From assembly GCA_033060915.1 (NCBI GenBank), contig CM065392.1, forward strand, positions 19,887,501 to 19,951,500: DNA of 64,000 nucleotides. The letters run 5' to 3'. Source of the stretch: Euryodendron excelsum (Eukaryota; Streptophyta; Magnoliopsida; Ericales; Pentaphylacaceae). Positions 48,601 to 58,110 of this stretch are shown here, piece by piece. The notes under the pieces were generated by a model, which saw nothing but the letters and a program-made list of their open reading frames with translations, was not told the DNA's origin and searched no databases. Each line of letters opens with the position of its first letter. The first letter of the stretch is position 1. Both the position numbers and the translations under genes were made by a program.

Positions 48601-49642
48601 TTACTCCTACACTATTTTTAGGCTATACCAATGTGTGAATTAAAAGCTGAAGCAATGCATTTCATTGGGGAAAAGCTCTTCTAGAAAGATTGATATAAAG
48701 TGTGGGAACTGTTCTCGGCAGGGGATACTAGTCAAGCTCGTCTCTTCTAATTAATAAATGTGTATCCATAGAATGTGGCACTGATTGATTTTCTACTTCA
48801 TGGGGCAATGTTTCACATTCAATGGTGAAATTTTTTGAACCAAATCAGATGTCAGATATTGAAACTTAAACAAAATATTTTGCATTAAAATTGTTTTTGA
48901 TTGTAATGATATCTTGTTGTAGTACATATAAAAGCTGTGCTTCTTGCGGACAGTAGAAGTAGAAAGAAAATTATGATGTCCTTTATTATGATTTTTGTCT
49001 ATTCTTGACTCAATGTGGTAAATCTCGTTATCTTGTTTAGTAAGTTTGGTCTGTAGACTTTTACTTTCTACAAATTTTTTTTTTTCTTTTTCCCTGGTTA
49101 TACTGTTATATTGGATGTTAGATACTTTTGGTTTTCATGTCCTTTTAAATTCTTATATTTTGGAAAGGACTTTAGGTGTTAGATGCTTAGAAGTAATAGA
49201 AGGAATATCTTTGGCACTTAATTCTTCTTAAAATGATCCTAAATTGTTTCACTTTATCCTTTCTTAATATTTAATTGTTTCTTAGGATGCACCATTCCAC
49301 AAAATATATGACAGAGATTATACCAGAACTGATACAAAACATCGTTGCTGCTGCTAATCCCCTATTTGTGGCATATGTTGCTATTTTATGTCTGCTTCTC
49401 TATTTATTGCCATTTAGTTGTGCTAATTATCAGTCTATCATATCACTGATGTGTGAACTTGCTCGCTAATCCCCTATTTGCGGCATATGTTGCTATTTTA
49501 TGTCTGCTTCTCTATTCATTGTCAATTAGTTGTGCTAGTTATCAGTCTCTATAATATCACTGATGTGTGAACTCATTCACCACAGGGCTATTGTAATTTC
49601 CTCCCCGAAGAAAAGTTGCTGCAAGCGGTAGAAGTTGGGCAG
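23287..49642 (+). CDS. PNP1: Chloroplast polyribonucleotide nucleotidyltransferase (PNPase), exons 1-8, 3' part beyond window
   Basis: PNPase is a phosphorolytic 3'-to-5' exoribonuclease of chloroplasts that trims mRNA 3' ends, degrades RNA and can add A-rich tails. Eight exons join in phase with GT..AG borders: 23287-23571, 31879-31947, 35182-35288, 35378-35420, 43495-43578, 47937-48001, 48100-48256 and 49586-49642 (867 nt, 289 codons). The first 65 or so residues are Ser/Arg-rich and poor in acidic residues, as in a transit peptide. The first RNase PH domain follows: [99 protein letters not shown] and [15 protein letters not shown]. These are family-diagnostic. The rest of domain 1, the second RNase PH core, KH and S1 domains should lie past 64000. 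No stops or frameshifts were seen, so the gene is probably functional. The mitochondrial paralogue is less likely given the transit-like N-terminus. Confidence 0.93.
25890..26640 (-). pseudogene. L1-type LINE remnant (C-terminal ORF2), antisense in intron 1
   Basis: Minus-strand pieces match the C-terminal part of plant L1 ORF2. [20 protein letters not shown] lies near 26355-26430. A [11 protein letters not shown] phrase is near 26200. [16 protein letters not shown] sequence with [20 protein letters not shown] lies near 26085-26150. Several stops and frame changes separate them. The 5' end of the element is missing. The assignment is from motif order in the family. Confidence 0.65.
27921..28281. 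mobile_element. hAT-like MITE (361 bp) in PNPase intron 1
   Basis: A perfect 8-bp target duplication, GTTAGTGG, flanks it (27913-27920 and 28282-28289). The ends TTGGGGTGCACATTGGCC and GGCCAATGACCACCCTA are imperfect inverted repeats. The interior is AT-rich with several AAGCCC words. No transposase. It shares end type and GGGC/AAGCCC composition with the MITE at 22200. Confidence 0.88.
28312..28720. repeat. GACACG-rich MITE-like repeat, copy 1
   Basis: The ends TTAAGAAGCA and TGCTTCTTAA form a perfect 10-bp inverted repeat. Subterminal parts carry several GACACAGACACG or CATGGACACGACG words. Related sequence occurs near 30480-31095, 33040-33360 and 44520-45062, all inside introns of the same gene. 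Confidence 0.55.
28790..29420 (-). repeat. Possible LINE 3' fragment, antisense
   Basis: On the minus strand, sequence near 28950-28990 reads like [17 protein letters not shown], typical of the tail of plant L1 ORF2 (reverse-transcriptase zinc-binding region). The rest is not clearly alignable by eye. Confidence 0.35.
30480..31095. repeat. GACACG-rich MITE-like repeat, copy 2
   Basis: Contains CCCCGACACGTGTTAGACATG near the left, and CGTGTCAACGTGTCG and AGTGTCCCC...GTGCTTCTTAG near the right, echoing the right end of copy 1. The left boundary is uncertain. Confidence 0.4.
31879..31947 (+). CDS. PNP1: PNPase exon 2
   Basis: 23 codons, [11 protein letters not shown]...TVTDGET, the start of the first RNase PH core. 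Acceptor TTTTACAG, donor GTATGA, phase 0 at both ends. Confidence 0.92.
31948..35181 (+). other. PNPase intron 2 (3.2 kb)
   Basis: GTATGA to CATCTTCTAG. No gene is supported. A GACACG-rich repeat fragment lies at about 33040-33360. Confidence 0.85.
33040..33360. repeat. GACACG-rich repeat, copy 3 (intron 2)
   Basis: AGACAAGACACTTGGAC at the left and CCGTGTCCTTGGACATGG and TTGGACACATATCC at the right resemble copies 1, 2 and 4. Ends not defined. Confidence 0.35.
35182..35288 (+). CDS. PNP1: PNPase exon 3
   Basis: [20 protein letters not shown]...[12 protein letters not shown] plus two bases of the next codon. The FFPL..HYQERF segment is diagnostic of PNPase. Donor GTATGC. Confidence 0.93.
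35378..35420 (+). CDS. PNP1: PNPase exon 4
   Basis: 43 nt: completes a Ser codon, then [14 protein letters not shown], part of the conserved RNA/phosphate-binding region. Flanked by an 89-bp intron (35289-35377) and donor GTATAA. Confidence 0.93.
37150..37605 (-). pseudogene. Unidentified possible gene fragment, antisense in intron 4
   Basis: The minus strand is open over 37602-37405 ([20 protein letters not shown], then [18 protein letters not shown]) with amino-acid composition like a real exon. It is followed by a good donor (GTAAGC at 37397-37392) and later a pyrimidine-rich AG (near 37258). I do not recognise the family. A plus-strand frame over 36993-37190 ([20 protein letters not shown]) also looks protein-like. 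It may be a captured or retroposed gene fragment. Confidence 0.25.
38243..40641 (-). repeat. Solo LTR (2399 bp) inside the LINE
   Basis: A perfect 5-bp target duplication CTAGA (38238-38242 and 40642-40646) flanks TGTCACGCCCC...GGGGTCTTTACA. Read on the minus strand it starts TGTAAAGACCCC and ends GGGGCGTGACA, like the LTRs of the Tekay-type element at 51266. There is no internal coding and only one LTR, so it is a solo LTR made by unequal recombination. A minisatellite lies at 39171-39400. Confidence 0.9.
39171..39400. repeat. Minisatellite in the solo LTR, about four units
   Basis: Units built on CGCACTTnnnGGGCnGCACCC AAAGGACGCGTGCATCC recur from about 39172, 39248, 39300 and 39352, at spacings of 76, 52 and 52. 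CpG-containing GCGTGC words are retained in an otherwise AT-rich region. Confidence 0.7.
43495..43578 (+). CDS. PNP1: PNPase exon 5
   Basis: 28 codons, [20 protein letters not shown] followed by [18 protein letters not shown] is diagnostic for PNPase. Acceptor GTGTAG, donor GTACAG, phase 0. Confidence 0.94.
44520..45062. repeat. GACACG-rich repeat, copy 4 (intron 5)
   Basis: GGATGCATGGACACTTCTAAGAG at the left and GTCGGATACATGTCTC at the right echo the right end of copy 1 (CCGACATGGACACGACG). Ends not defined. Confidence 0.4.
45108..46207. mobile_element. hAT-like non-autonomous element (1100 bp)
   Basis: The ends TAGGGGCGGATCCAGGAATT and its imperfect inverse (minus strand from 46207, CAAGGGCGGATGTAGCATG) are of the plant hAT type. 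Flanks CTAACATA (45100-45107) and CTGACATA (46208-46215) match at seven of eight. The right half has a tandem duplication of about 230 bp (about 45703-45930 and 45931-46165) with repeated AGTGGGGGCAAAGGTAGGTG. No transposase frame. Confidence 0.8.
47650..47700. repeat. Perfect 22-bp inverted repeat with 7-nt loop
   Basis: The left arm 47650-47671 (CTGGTGTAACTCCTCCTTCC, then AA) and the right arm 47679-47700 are exact complements around CTAACTA. It lies in PNPase intron 5, so the pre-mRNA would form a very stable hairpin. Confidence 0.95.
47937..48001 (+). CDS. PNP1: PNPase exon 6
   Basis: 21 codons plus two bases: [20 protein letters not shown], then A and part of Leu. Acceptor TTTGCAG, donor GTGAGT. 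A 98-bp intron follows (48002-48099). Confidence 0.93.
48100..48256 (+). CDS. PNP1: PNPase exon 7
   Basis: Completes the Leu codon, then [40 protein letters not shown] and [12 protein letters not shown]. Matches the conserved centre of the first RNase PH domain. Acceptor CACAG, donor GTCAGT, ends in phase 0. Confidence 0.94.
48257..49585 (+). other. PNPase intron 7 (1.3 kb)
   Basis: GTCAGT to CACCACAG. It ends with a two-copy tandem repeat (49353-49578) next to the exon 8 acceptor. No gene seen. Confidence 0.85.
49353..49578. repeat. Two tandem units of about 112 bp before exon 8
   Basis: GCTAATCCCCTATTTG starts at 49353 and 49465, and the units match closely through ATATCACTGATGTGTGAACT. 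The second unit ends just before the CACCACAG acceptor, so it probably carries the branch point region and the first unit carries a spare copy. Confidence 0.88.
49586..49642 (+). CDS. PNP1: PNPase exon 8 (last in window)
   Basis: 19 codons, [19 protein letters not shown], phase 0. The donor is GTTGTT, a weaker match than the other donors. The next exon is expected to start with a DAV-type sequence and was not found before 64000. Confidence 0.9.
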
Positions 49643-49806
49643 GTTGTTTATCTAAGTATGTTACTTATTTTTCTACTGCATTGTTACAATTTTGATTTTA
49701 GTGTTTTATTTGAAGCCATGTATTGTAGTACCTGTTTTGCATTTTGTTATTGATGTGGATCCTTAAATTTAGTTGACAATGCATAACTGGCTATATTCTT
49801 CATCCT

Positions 49807-49968
49807 TGTCAGGGAATATTATTTCTTGAAAGGGTAGTTTTGTAATATTGTTATTTTTTTGGCTGGTATATATATGCTGAGGTATAGGGATTAATTACGT
49901 AATCCTAAACCTATTCTCTCTCCTTCATTTCTCTTCGCTTTCTATCTAATCCTAATTTATACTTTAAC
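49807..49968 (+). repeat. 5' LTR of the Copia element (about 160 bp)
   Basis: Starts TGTCAGGGAATATTATTTC and ends just before the primer site. It contains TATATATAT at 49867-49875, a likely LTR promoter. The right end lacks a clear CA, probably by mutation, so the boundary is approximate. Confidence 0.6.
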
Positions 49969-49969
49969 T

Positions 49970-49981
49970 TGGTATCAGAGC
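49970..49981 (+). other. Copia primer-binding site (initiator tRNA-Met)
   Basis: TGGTATCAGAGC, complementary to the 3' end of plant initiator tRNA-Met, the standard primer of Ty1/Copia elements. Confidence 0.85.
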
Positions 49982-50639
49982 ACCTTCGATCCTTGCCTAG
50001 AATGCATTAGACTCGTTGTATGGTGGTTTGTAGTGATTTCCCTGTGCTGATGTCATCATCCCTGCAACGATGTTAGCATCTGTAAGGAAGCCGACCTCGT
50101 GCTAACACTCTTCCTGACTTGTCTCAACCTCTTGAGATTTATGGTGATTTTTCTAGCGTGTTTTGAGCCCATCTGATGTGAGTTTCTTATTTGTTTTAAT
50201 CTCTTTTGGTTTTTTGGTCTTTGTTTTTTTGACCTGCACTTTCGTTCATTACCTGAAGTTTTTGATGCCCGGAATTCTTCTTATGGGTGCCAAAATACTA
50301 TTTTGGAGACCTAGTCGATGTTTTTCTCGTAATTTTGTGGATTTTTTTGGACTTATTGGGTAGTCGGCAGTCCCTTTTTTGGACTTCCTTGGACTTCCTG
50401 GTAGTCCTCTTTTTGTTCTGGTGCTTCGAATCACATGTATGGGTGCCGAAATATGGTTGTGAAGGCATGCTCTTTGTTTTTCTCTTGATGTGTCTTTCGT
50501 TTATTTTTTGGCCATCAACAGCCTTGTTTAGGCGTTGTTTAGCGGTTGACAAGTCTTGTTCAGCCTTCTTCACTCTTCTTATGCAGCTTCCTTTCAATGG
50601 TCCTTGGTTTTTTGTGTTGGTTTGTTGATCTGATTGTTA

Positions 50640-51265
50640 ATAGGGCTGTGTCAAAAACTTGGGGGTCAAAGCCCCCTCTGGGTAAGGAGGATGATTTGCC
50701 TTAGATCCATTACCTCCAAGAGATTGGATGTCTGAAAAATCTTGCCTAGGCTCATGCAGTAAAGGTTTTTCTTCATTGCAAACAAAAATTGAAATATATC
50801 ACAAGTTTGCCTCTCCCATCAGAGGACCCACTTTACGATGATTGGTTGGCTAAAGATTCAGTTATTATTGGATGGTTATTGCATCGTTTAAGAAGATTTA
50901 AGACTCTCTTGTTGAGTTACTTTCACAGCAGAGCAATGTCTCCTGTGTTTATAAGTTCTATGACAAGATCTCACAACTAAACGGAAATCCTTGTCTGGTT
51001 ATTAAGTACTCTCAAGAATTTGTCGGAGTACTTGTTGTGGCATCATCCCTTTACTATTGATTTGGAGCAACAGAAACAACGTTGGGAAGGTTTTATGATT
51101 ACTTTCTTGCTCTTTGGTTTAGATCCTGATCTTCTGGATTTAAGTATCAAATTCTTGCGAGTGAGATCCTACCTACTATTAGTAATGCTTTATCTTGTTT
51201 GTTGTGCTCATGTCTGGGATAGAGTTCTATTAGTGGTAGCTCCACTTCCCTTTTCATAGAGTTTT
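50640..51265 (+). pseudogene. Copia gag, N-terminal part
   Basis: Frames include ITSLPLPSEDPLYDDWLAKD with SVIIGWLL, then VYKFYDKISQLNGNPCLVIK and KYSQEFVGV in another frame. This matches the UBN2-type gag of Copia elements (D..Y..W...D....WLL). Frame shifts and stops make it non-functional. It is cut at 51265 by the Gypsy insertion and resumes at 60154. Confidence 0.7.
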
Positions 51266-51267
51266 TG

Positions 51268-53335
51268 TGTCACGCCCGCTCCTAATCGGGCTTCATTAAC
51301 ACCATTTTAGGGTGAGTGTGATTGCACAGGTAATCAACCTGCGAACAATACTTTATAACAATTCTAAAGATACGAATCATGTAAGGTATAAATAACATTA
51401 TTATATAGAAAATCATCCTATACTCATTATACATACATAAAGAAGGCTACTAATCCAAACTCATAAGTAATTACAAAATCATAATGTAAACAAATTCTAA
51501 AAGACTCTTATTCAGTGTACGTCATATACAAGATCTATGACTCGACAGGAAGAGCTCCTTAAAGCTCTTCAACTTGACACCGATAACAGTGGACTGGACT
51601 TCTTCCATCTTACCCCCAAAATAACCTATGTGGGTGTGAGCTATTTATTAACGTGCTCACTCAGATAATTAAACTCGTAAAAAACAATGATAGATAAACA
51701 TTGAATCAACCACCAATAGATAATTCACTTTTTAACGATGTATAATCATACACTTGCCACCAACATTAATAAGAAATGCCTCATGAAATGCAATGCCTCT
51801 TGTGATGTGATGTAATGTTTAATGTCCCCACAAATGTGTGTGCTGTTTTGATAACATTAGCCCAATATATCAATGGCATATTATCTAGAATGTCCCACAT
51901 CGACATTCTTTAAGTTAGTTTCACATCGACTTAACCTTTGGTTAGTTTCACATCGACTAAACCTTCTCCGTGCAATGCATGATATGCACACAATGTATGT
52001 TGTAGGTAATGCCACCTCATAATCCCACAATCAACACCAATATAGATAATAAGACATTCAATTTAGTAAGAGTAAGAATATTTTAAACCTCCCCACCTCA
52101 ATCTGTTGTACAAAGGAAGGTTGATTCACTCTTTTAGTAGAATTGGAGTGTCTTTAGTAGAATTGGAGTGTCTTTAGCTGCTTCCGAACATATCACACAT
52201 CACCACATCAAATTTATGAAACATATGCATAGTCAATGCATGTTCATGACATATGATGCACAAATATAAGAAATGATACATCAATGACACATTAGGAACT
52301 CAATGAGAAGTGTTAAACTCTTCTTGATGCATTGCAAGAAGATAACATGCAAAACAGAGATCAAACTAGACAAAACCAGCCAAAGGTTCTCTCCAGTGTG
52401 CCCTCCAGGCGTACCCTAGTGCCCCTTGGTCAGAGGAGTGCGCCACTAGGTGCTTTCCTGGCGTCCTACTGGTGCCCCTCCCTAGCTAGGCGCGCCAGTG
52501 CGCCCTCTCTCTTCTTGGTTTGAAATTGATGTTTTAAGCATGGTTGTAAGCTACCCCCTTGGTACCCCAACACAATTCTAAGCCTTCTAAAACCTAGAAT
52601 GAAGTTCTAAAGTCTCAAACAAGACTTTAAAGCATCAACACATGCAAAACATGAAGAATCCTAGGTTTTCAACTTGAATCTCAAGCTTTTTGAATTCAAT
52701 TCTCCATTCTAAGACATGATAGGTCTTCTATATGTAATAATCAATAGAAATGCATTCAAACAACCATGAATTTGAGATTCCTCACCTTAAACAATGGATG
52801 CACAACTTCCCCCTTCAAATTCCTCTTCTCTCTTCTTTTCTTTCCTTCTCTCTTTTTTCTCACTGTCTTTTTTGCCAAACACAAGTTACTATACAAGCAT
52901 CTTTCTTCTCTCTCTTCCCTTGATTTGAAGCCAACTATAGATACAACATGTATCTAACACACACGTCACACACACACACAAACTAGCAAATAAAGCACAT
53001 ACCTTATACACACACCTTATGCACAAACTTCACATGCAATGAAGCACACACCTAGGTAGCTTGAGGTTAACCTTTCACCTAGCACCTTCTTGCTTCACCA
53101 CACCACTAATTCACATGATTAACATAATTAAGCTTGTTTATGATAATTAATCATCATTAACATGAAGATAAGCATGGAGGTTAATTATGCTAATTAATCA
53201 TGGTTAAAATAAATCAATCCTCATATGACATGCCCTTATTAAAACATGCCAATCAAGCTCCTTGATTTGGGTAATCGTGCACTACAATATATGCAATTAA
53301 GCTAAATATGATGCTAAACAAGTTAGGGTCTCACA
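51268..53335 (-). repeat. 3' LTR of the Tekay-type element (2068 bp)
   Basis: The minus strand starts TGTGAGACCCTAACTTG (53335), preceded by a purine-rich tract (AAAGAAGGGAAGACT), and ends GGGCGTGACA near 51268. It carries a private 20-bp tandem duplication (52133-52152 and 52153-52172) absent from the other LTR. Confidence 0.9.
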
Positions 53336-53352
53336 AGTCTTCCCTTCTTTAA
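53336..53352 (-). other. Polypurine tract of the Tekay-type element
   Basis: The minus strand reads AAAGAAGGGAAGACT immediately before the 3' LTR. This is the position of the plus-strand primer. Confidence 0.65.
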
Positions 53353-53381
53353 GAATTTAGTCCCGAAATTTACTTACCATG

Positions 53382-53786
53382 CTAGAATAGATATGAATAC
53401 TGATTTCTCATTGTTTCCTTACTCGTCCATGTGGCTTCCTCAACTGAATGACTTCTCCACAACACTTTTACCAATAGTATAACCTTGTTATGCAAAACTT
53501 GTTCTCTTCGATTCGGAATCTGAACAAGTTCTTCTACATAAGTCAAATCATTCTCCAATTTTATCAGTTGTTGAGTTAACACATGTAATGGATCCGGCAT
53601 ATACTTACGTAACATGGATACATGGAAAACATTATGCAATTTAGACATTTTGCATGGCAAATCGAACCAATAAGCGGTAGCACCAACTCTCTCAACAATA
53701 GCATATGGTGCAATATCCCTTGGACTTGATTTTTCTTTCTTCCCAAATCTTAATATATCTTTCCACAGAGAGACTTTAAAAAACAC
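53382..53786 (-). pseudogene. Integrase C-terminus and chromodomain-like tail of the Tekay-type element
   Basis: PYAIVERVGATAYWFDLP and HNVFHVSMLRKYMPDP are the typical GPY/F region. QIPNRREQVLHNKVILLVKV followed by LWRSHSVEEATWTSKETM fits the Tekay chromodomain-like tail, which in the family steers insertion to heterochromatin. Confidence 0.85.
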
Positions 53787-54122
53787 TTAGTCACCAACCT
53801 CAAATTTCAACTCTCTTCTTCTGTTATCCGCATAACTTTTCCGTTTACTCTGTGCCACTTTCAGATGTTCTTGAACAATATTAACTTTTTCGGTTGTATC
53901 TTGAATTATCTGTGGACCTAATAGTTATCTCTCTCCCATATCACTTCAACACACTGGTGTTCTACACCGTCGACCATATAAAGCTTTAAATGGAGTCATC
54001 CTAATACTGGATTGATTATTGTTATTGTCTGCAAATTCCATTAAAGCTAAATGTTCATCCCAACGTCCTTTGAAATCAAGTACGTAGGCTTTCAACATAT
54101 TCTCTAAAGTTTGAATAGTCCT

Positions 54123-54660
54123 CTACGACTGTCTATCGGTTTGAGGATGAAATGCTGTACTGAATTTTAAAGTAATCCTCATAGCTTGTTGTAAACTTGG
54201 CCAAAATCTAGAAGTAAATCTTGGATCCCTGTCAGCTATAATGGACATTGGTGCTTCATGCAATCTGATAATCTCATCCACATACAATCTAGCATATCTA
54301 TTAATGGCATAGGTAGTCTTAACTGACAAGAAATGAGTTGATTTAGTCAATCTGTTAACAAACACTCAAATGGAATCAAATCCACTTTGGATTCTTGGTA
54401 ATCCCACCACAACCACAAAATCCATAGTGATGTGCTCCCACTTCCATTTTAGAATAGAAAGAGATTGCAACAAATCGGTCGGTTTCTGATGCTCTGCCTT
54501 TACTCATTGACAAGTCAAACACTTTGCCACATTTTGCAATTTCTTTCTTCATACTAGGCCACCAATAAATTTCATGAAGATCTCGATATATCTTGGTACT
54601 CTTCAGATGCATAACGTACAAGGATTGATGCGTTTCTTCTAGAATCTCATTCTTCAAATC
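54123..54660 (-). pseudogene. Integrase of the Tekay-type element
   Basis: A zinc-binding-type segment (MHLKSTKIYRDLHEIYWWPS near 54550-54610) is followed by the core: FVNRLTKSTHFLSVKTTYAI and IIADRDPRFTSRFW near 54195-54245. It ends at AFHPQTDRQS, where a Gly is replaced by Arg and a stop follows. Confidence 0.88.
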
Positions 54661-55103
54661 TTGATTATTTGGTACACAGAAACGAGTGCCAAGTCAGTTT
54701 TAATGCTTTCTTTCACTTGCTTCTTAAACTTATCCAGTTGTGGATCTTGAGATTATGACTTCCGGATTTGATCAAGTAGCAAAGGTTTAACTTGAAACTG
54801 TGCTATCAAAGCATTAACTTCTACCATTACAAACTCCACTCTCAAAAATATTAACTCTGCAAATAATTTTGCTCAATAACACTTCAGACATGCTAATCTT
54901 TTTGAAGACTTGCAATTTAAAGTATCAGCCACTACATTGGCTCTTCCTAGATGATAATGAATAACACATTCAGTCTTTAATCAACTCCATCCACCTCTGT
55001 TGCCTCGAATTCAAATCTCTTTGCGTAAACAAGTATTTCAAACTCTGATAATTTGTGAATATCTCAACTGCTAATTCCAAGGCTCACCATATAAATAATA
55101 CCT

Positions 55104-56400
55104 CTACAACTTCAAAGCAAATACTACCACTGTTAATTCCAAGTCATGGATAGGATAATTTCTCTCATGAGTCTTCAACTGTCTTGAAGTATAAGCAACA
55201 ACTCTGCCTCTTTGCATTAATATACAACCAAGGCCCTGATGAGATGCGTCACTATATATCACAAAATCTCCTTTCCCTGAAGGAATAGTCAACAATGGAG
55301 CCGTAGTCAACTTAATTTTCAATTCTTGAAAACTGCATTCACAATCATTAGTTTATTCAAGCTTCACATCTTTTTGCGTCAATCTAGTCAATGGAATAAC
55401 AATGGATGAAAATTTTTTGGATAAATCTTCTGTAATATTTAACTAATCCCAAGAAACTTTTAACTTCCTGACACATTCTTTGGTTGGTCTCAGTTCATTA
55501 TAGCTTCAATTTTCTTTGGGTCTACACAAATCTCTTTATTAAATATTACATGTCCCAAAAATACTACTCTATCAAGCCAAAAGTCACAATTACTGAATTT
55601 GACATACAATTGTCGTTCTCGTAAAGATTGTAACACAAGCCTCAAATGTCTTTCATACTCATTGTGTGAATGTACTAATAAATCATCTATGAGCACAATC
55701 ACAAAAGAATCGAGGAAAGATTGAAATACCCAATTCGTTAAATCCATGAAAATAACTGGAGCATTGATCATTCCAAAAGGTATTACCAGAAACTCATAGT
55801 GTCCATACCGCGTATGGAAAGTAGCCTTTGAAATGTTACTATCCTTCACGTTCAATTGATGATATCTAGATCTCAAATTAATCTTTGAAAATATTTTGGC
55901 TCCTTGCAACTGATCAAACAACTCATCAATAAGTGGCAAAGGATACTTATTCTTTACTGTAACTTGATTCAATTGCCGGTAATCTATATAAAGTCTCATT
56001 GATCCATCCTTTTTAGCAAATAAGATTGGAGCTCCCCACGGTGACACTAGATTGTATAAACCCCCGATCTAACAAGTCTTGTAATTGAATTTTCAATTAT
56101 TTCAATTCTATTGGAGCCATTCTATAAGGTGCAATGGAAATTAGAATAGTCCCTAGTAACAATTCAATAAAGAATTCCACTTCCCTATCAGGTACAATTC
56201 CTAGAAGTTCATCCGAAAATACATATATAACGTCTTGTACAACTAGAATATCTGACAACTTCAATTCTATTTTGGCAGTATTATTTACATCAGCCAAATA
56301 CCCTTCACACTCATTCTGTAACAGCTTTCTGGCTTTCAAAATTGATATCAAACAAGTAGGAACCACATCTCGTTTTCCTTGAAATTAAAACTATGATTGA
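55104..56400 (-). pseudogene. RT and RNase H of the Tekay-type element
   Basis: RT motifs are [49 protein letters not shown], and [10 protein letters not shown] at the catalytic site (the usual first residue of IDD is kept). RNase H starts at [20 protein letters not shown] near 55240-55300. Stops at 56048-56096, 55487 and after 55104 break the frame. Confidence 0.9.
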
Positions 56401-56408
56401 TTTGGGAT

Positions 56409-57000
56409 TTAGAAAACAACTTTTTTCTTGAAACAATCAATAGAAGCATGAGAAGATGATAACCAATCCATACCCAATATCAAATGAAAGTCATGGATTG
56501 CCAAAGGAATCAAGTTCACAGTCAACTCTTTTTTCCCAATTTTCAGTACACACTCTTTATATACCACATCGACCAATACTAAATCTCCCACTGGTGTTGA
56601 TGCAAGTACATTATATGCCATTAAAGTATGTGGCCTATTTAGATGCACACTAAATGTACTAGAAACGAAAGAATTTGTAGATTCAGGGTCTAACAATGCA
56701 TAGGCATTTCTACCAGCCACAGACATCATACTTGTTACCACCGTAGGAGTTACCTGAGCATCCCTCTGAGTCATGGCATACACTTGGGCAACCTGGGTCT
56801 GTGGTTCAGAAGTAGTCCCTTGCCCCCATTGAGTATGTCCTAATGCTCCTCTTTCACTGCTAGCAACGCTACCCACAGAAGAAGCCGCTGTAGAGCTTTG
56901 AGTACAATTCTTAGCCATATGCCCTAGTTGTTTACATTGATAACATTTATCCCTCGACGGTACTGGACATTCTGTCCTACATGTCCTCTCGTTTCAAATC
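56409..57000 (-). pseudogene. CCHC zinc knuckle and protease of the Tekay-type element
   Basis: An intact zinc knuckle (CYQCKQLGHMAKNC, C-x2-C-x4-H-x4-C) ends near 56905. The protease follows with ALLDPESTNSFVSS near 56660-56705, where the usual D-x-G has become D-P-E, and ILGMDWLSSSHASIDC near 56425-56475. The lost glycine should abolish protease activity. Confidence 0.85.
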
Positions 57001-57108
57001 TATAACAAATAACTTATCCACTTTTGTTACCAAAAGATCTAGAACCGAAAGTCTCACTAGAGGTCTCCAAGGTCCATGACCTATTGGACTTCTCGATCTT
57101 GGATTCTC

Positions 57109-57939
57109 TTATCTTTGACTTGGTTGTACTCGGCCATGCCCACTAGATATTGTAGATTCTAATAGTTTTTGCTTTGAAGTGCCAGCACCCACATCAAACT
57201 TTTTCTTTTTGAATTGCTCTCTTCTACCAGATAATTCCTTCACATCCTGTTCCATTATTTTTGCTTTATTTACTAGATCTGCATACCTTGTCATTTCAAA
57301 AGCTAAAACTTGAGATTGAATACTCAATTCCAATCCTTGTTGAAATCTTCTGCACGTGGTTTTCTCAGTACGTACCAGATCAGATGCAAAGCGAGACAAC
57401 GCCATGAATTGCTCCTCATAATTAGATACTGACATCTTTCCTTGCTTTAGAGAAATAAACTCATGTTGCTTATGATATCTATAGATAAGAGGAAAGTATT
57501 GTTTATTAAATGCTTCCTCAAATTGCTTCCAAGTAATAGGTACCTTGGTTGCCTGAGAATCCAACATTTATTTGGTAGCTTCCCACTAATTCCTAGCTTC
57601 CCCTCTCAACGTAAATGCAACCAATTGCAATTTCTGTTCGTCAGTCACAGCCATTACCTTAAAAATTGCTTATAACTTCTTTAGCCACTCTTCTATTACC
57701 AATGGATCTGTTACTTCTGTAAACTCCGGTGGATTAAACTTCATGAATTATTCATGCAAAATACTAGCATGTGGCGTAGGCCTCATTGATTGGTACTTTA
57801 CATACTGTGCCAACACATTAGCCACTCTGTCGGCTACATCTGGTGAATTCTGAACACCCTGTTCTTAGTGTCCTTGCCCCTTAGCTGGAGCTGATGACGC
57901 TTCTTCTTCCTCTTCTTTTGGTGGATCTTGTTGTGCCAT
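57109..57939 (-). pseudogene. gag of the Tekay-type element
   Basis: Starts at ATG 57939 (MAQQDPPKEEEEEASS). The retrotransposon gag domain contains ITWKQFEEAFNKQYFP near 57510-57560 and FISLKQGKMSVSNYEEQFMA near 57420-57480. At least five in-frame stops lie between 57540 and 57870, so no intact protein is made. Confidence 0.85.
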
Positions 57940-58089
57940 TCTTTATACATCAATTAAGGGTTAATTCACAATTTATATGACCTACATATTTTCTATCAAC
58001 TCAAGCCAACACAAATAACACCCTACAATCCACTACAACTTTAGACACCAACTCAATAATATAGCCTTGGTCTTAAACCTTGGCCTTAA

Positions 58090-58109
58090 ACCTCAGTTTT
58101 GATACCAAA
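58090..58109 (-). other. Primer-binding site of the Tekay-type element
   Basis: The minus strand reads TTTGGTATCAAAACTGAGG beside the LTR. TTTGGTATCA fits the initiator tRNA-Met primer used by many chromoviruses, with degeneration after ten bases. Confidence 0.65.
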
Positions 58110-58110
58110 T

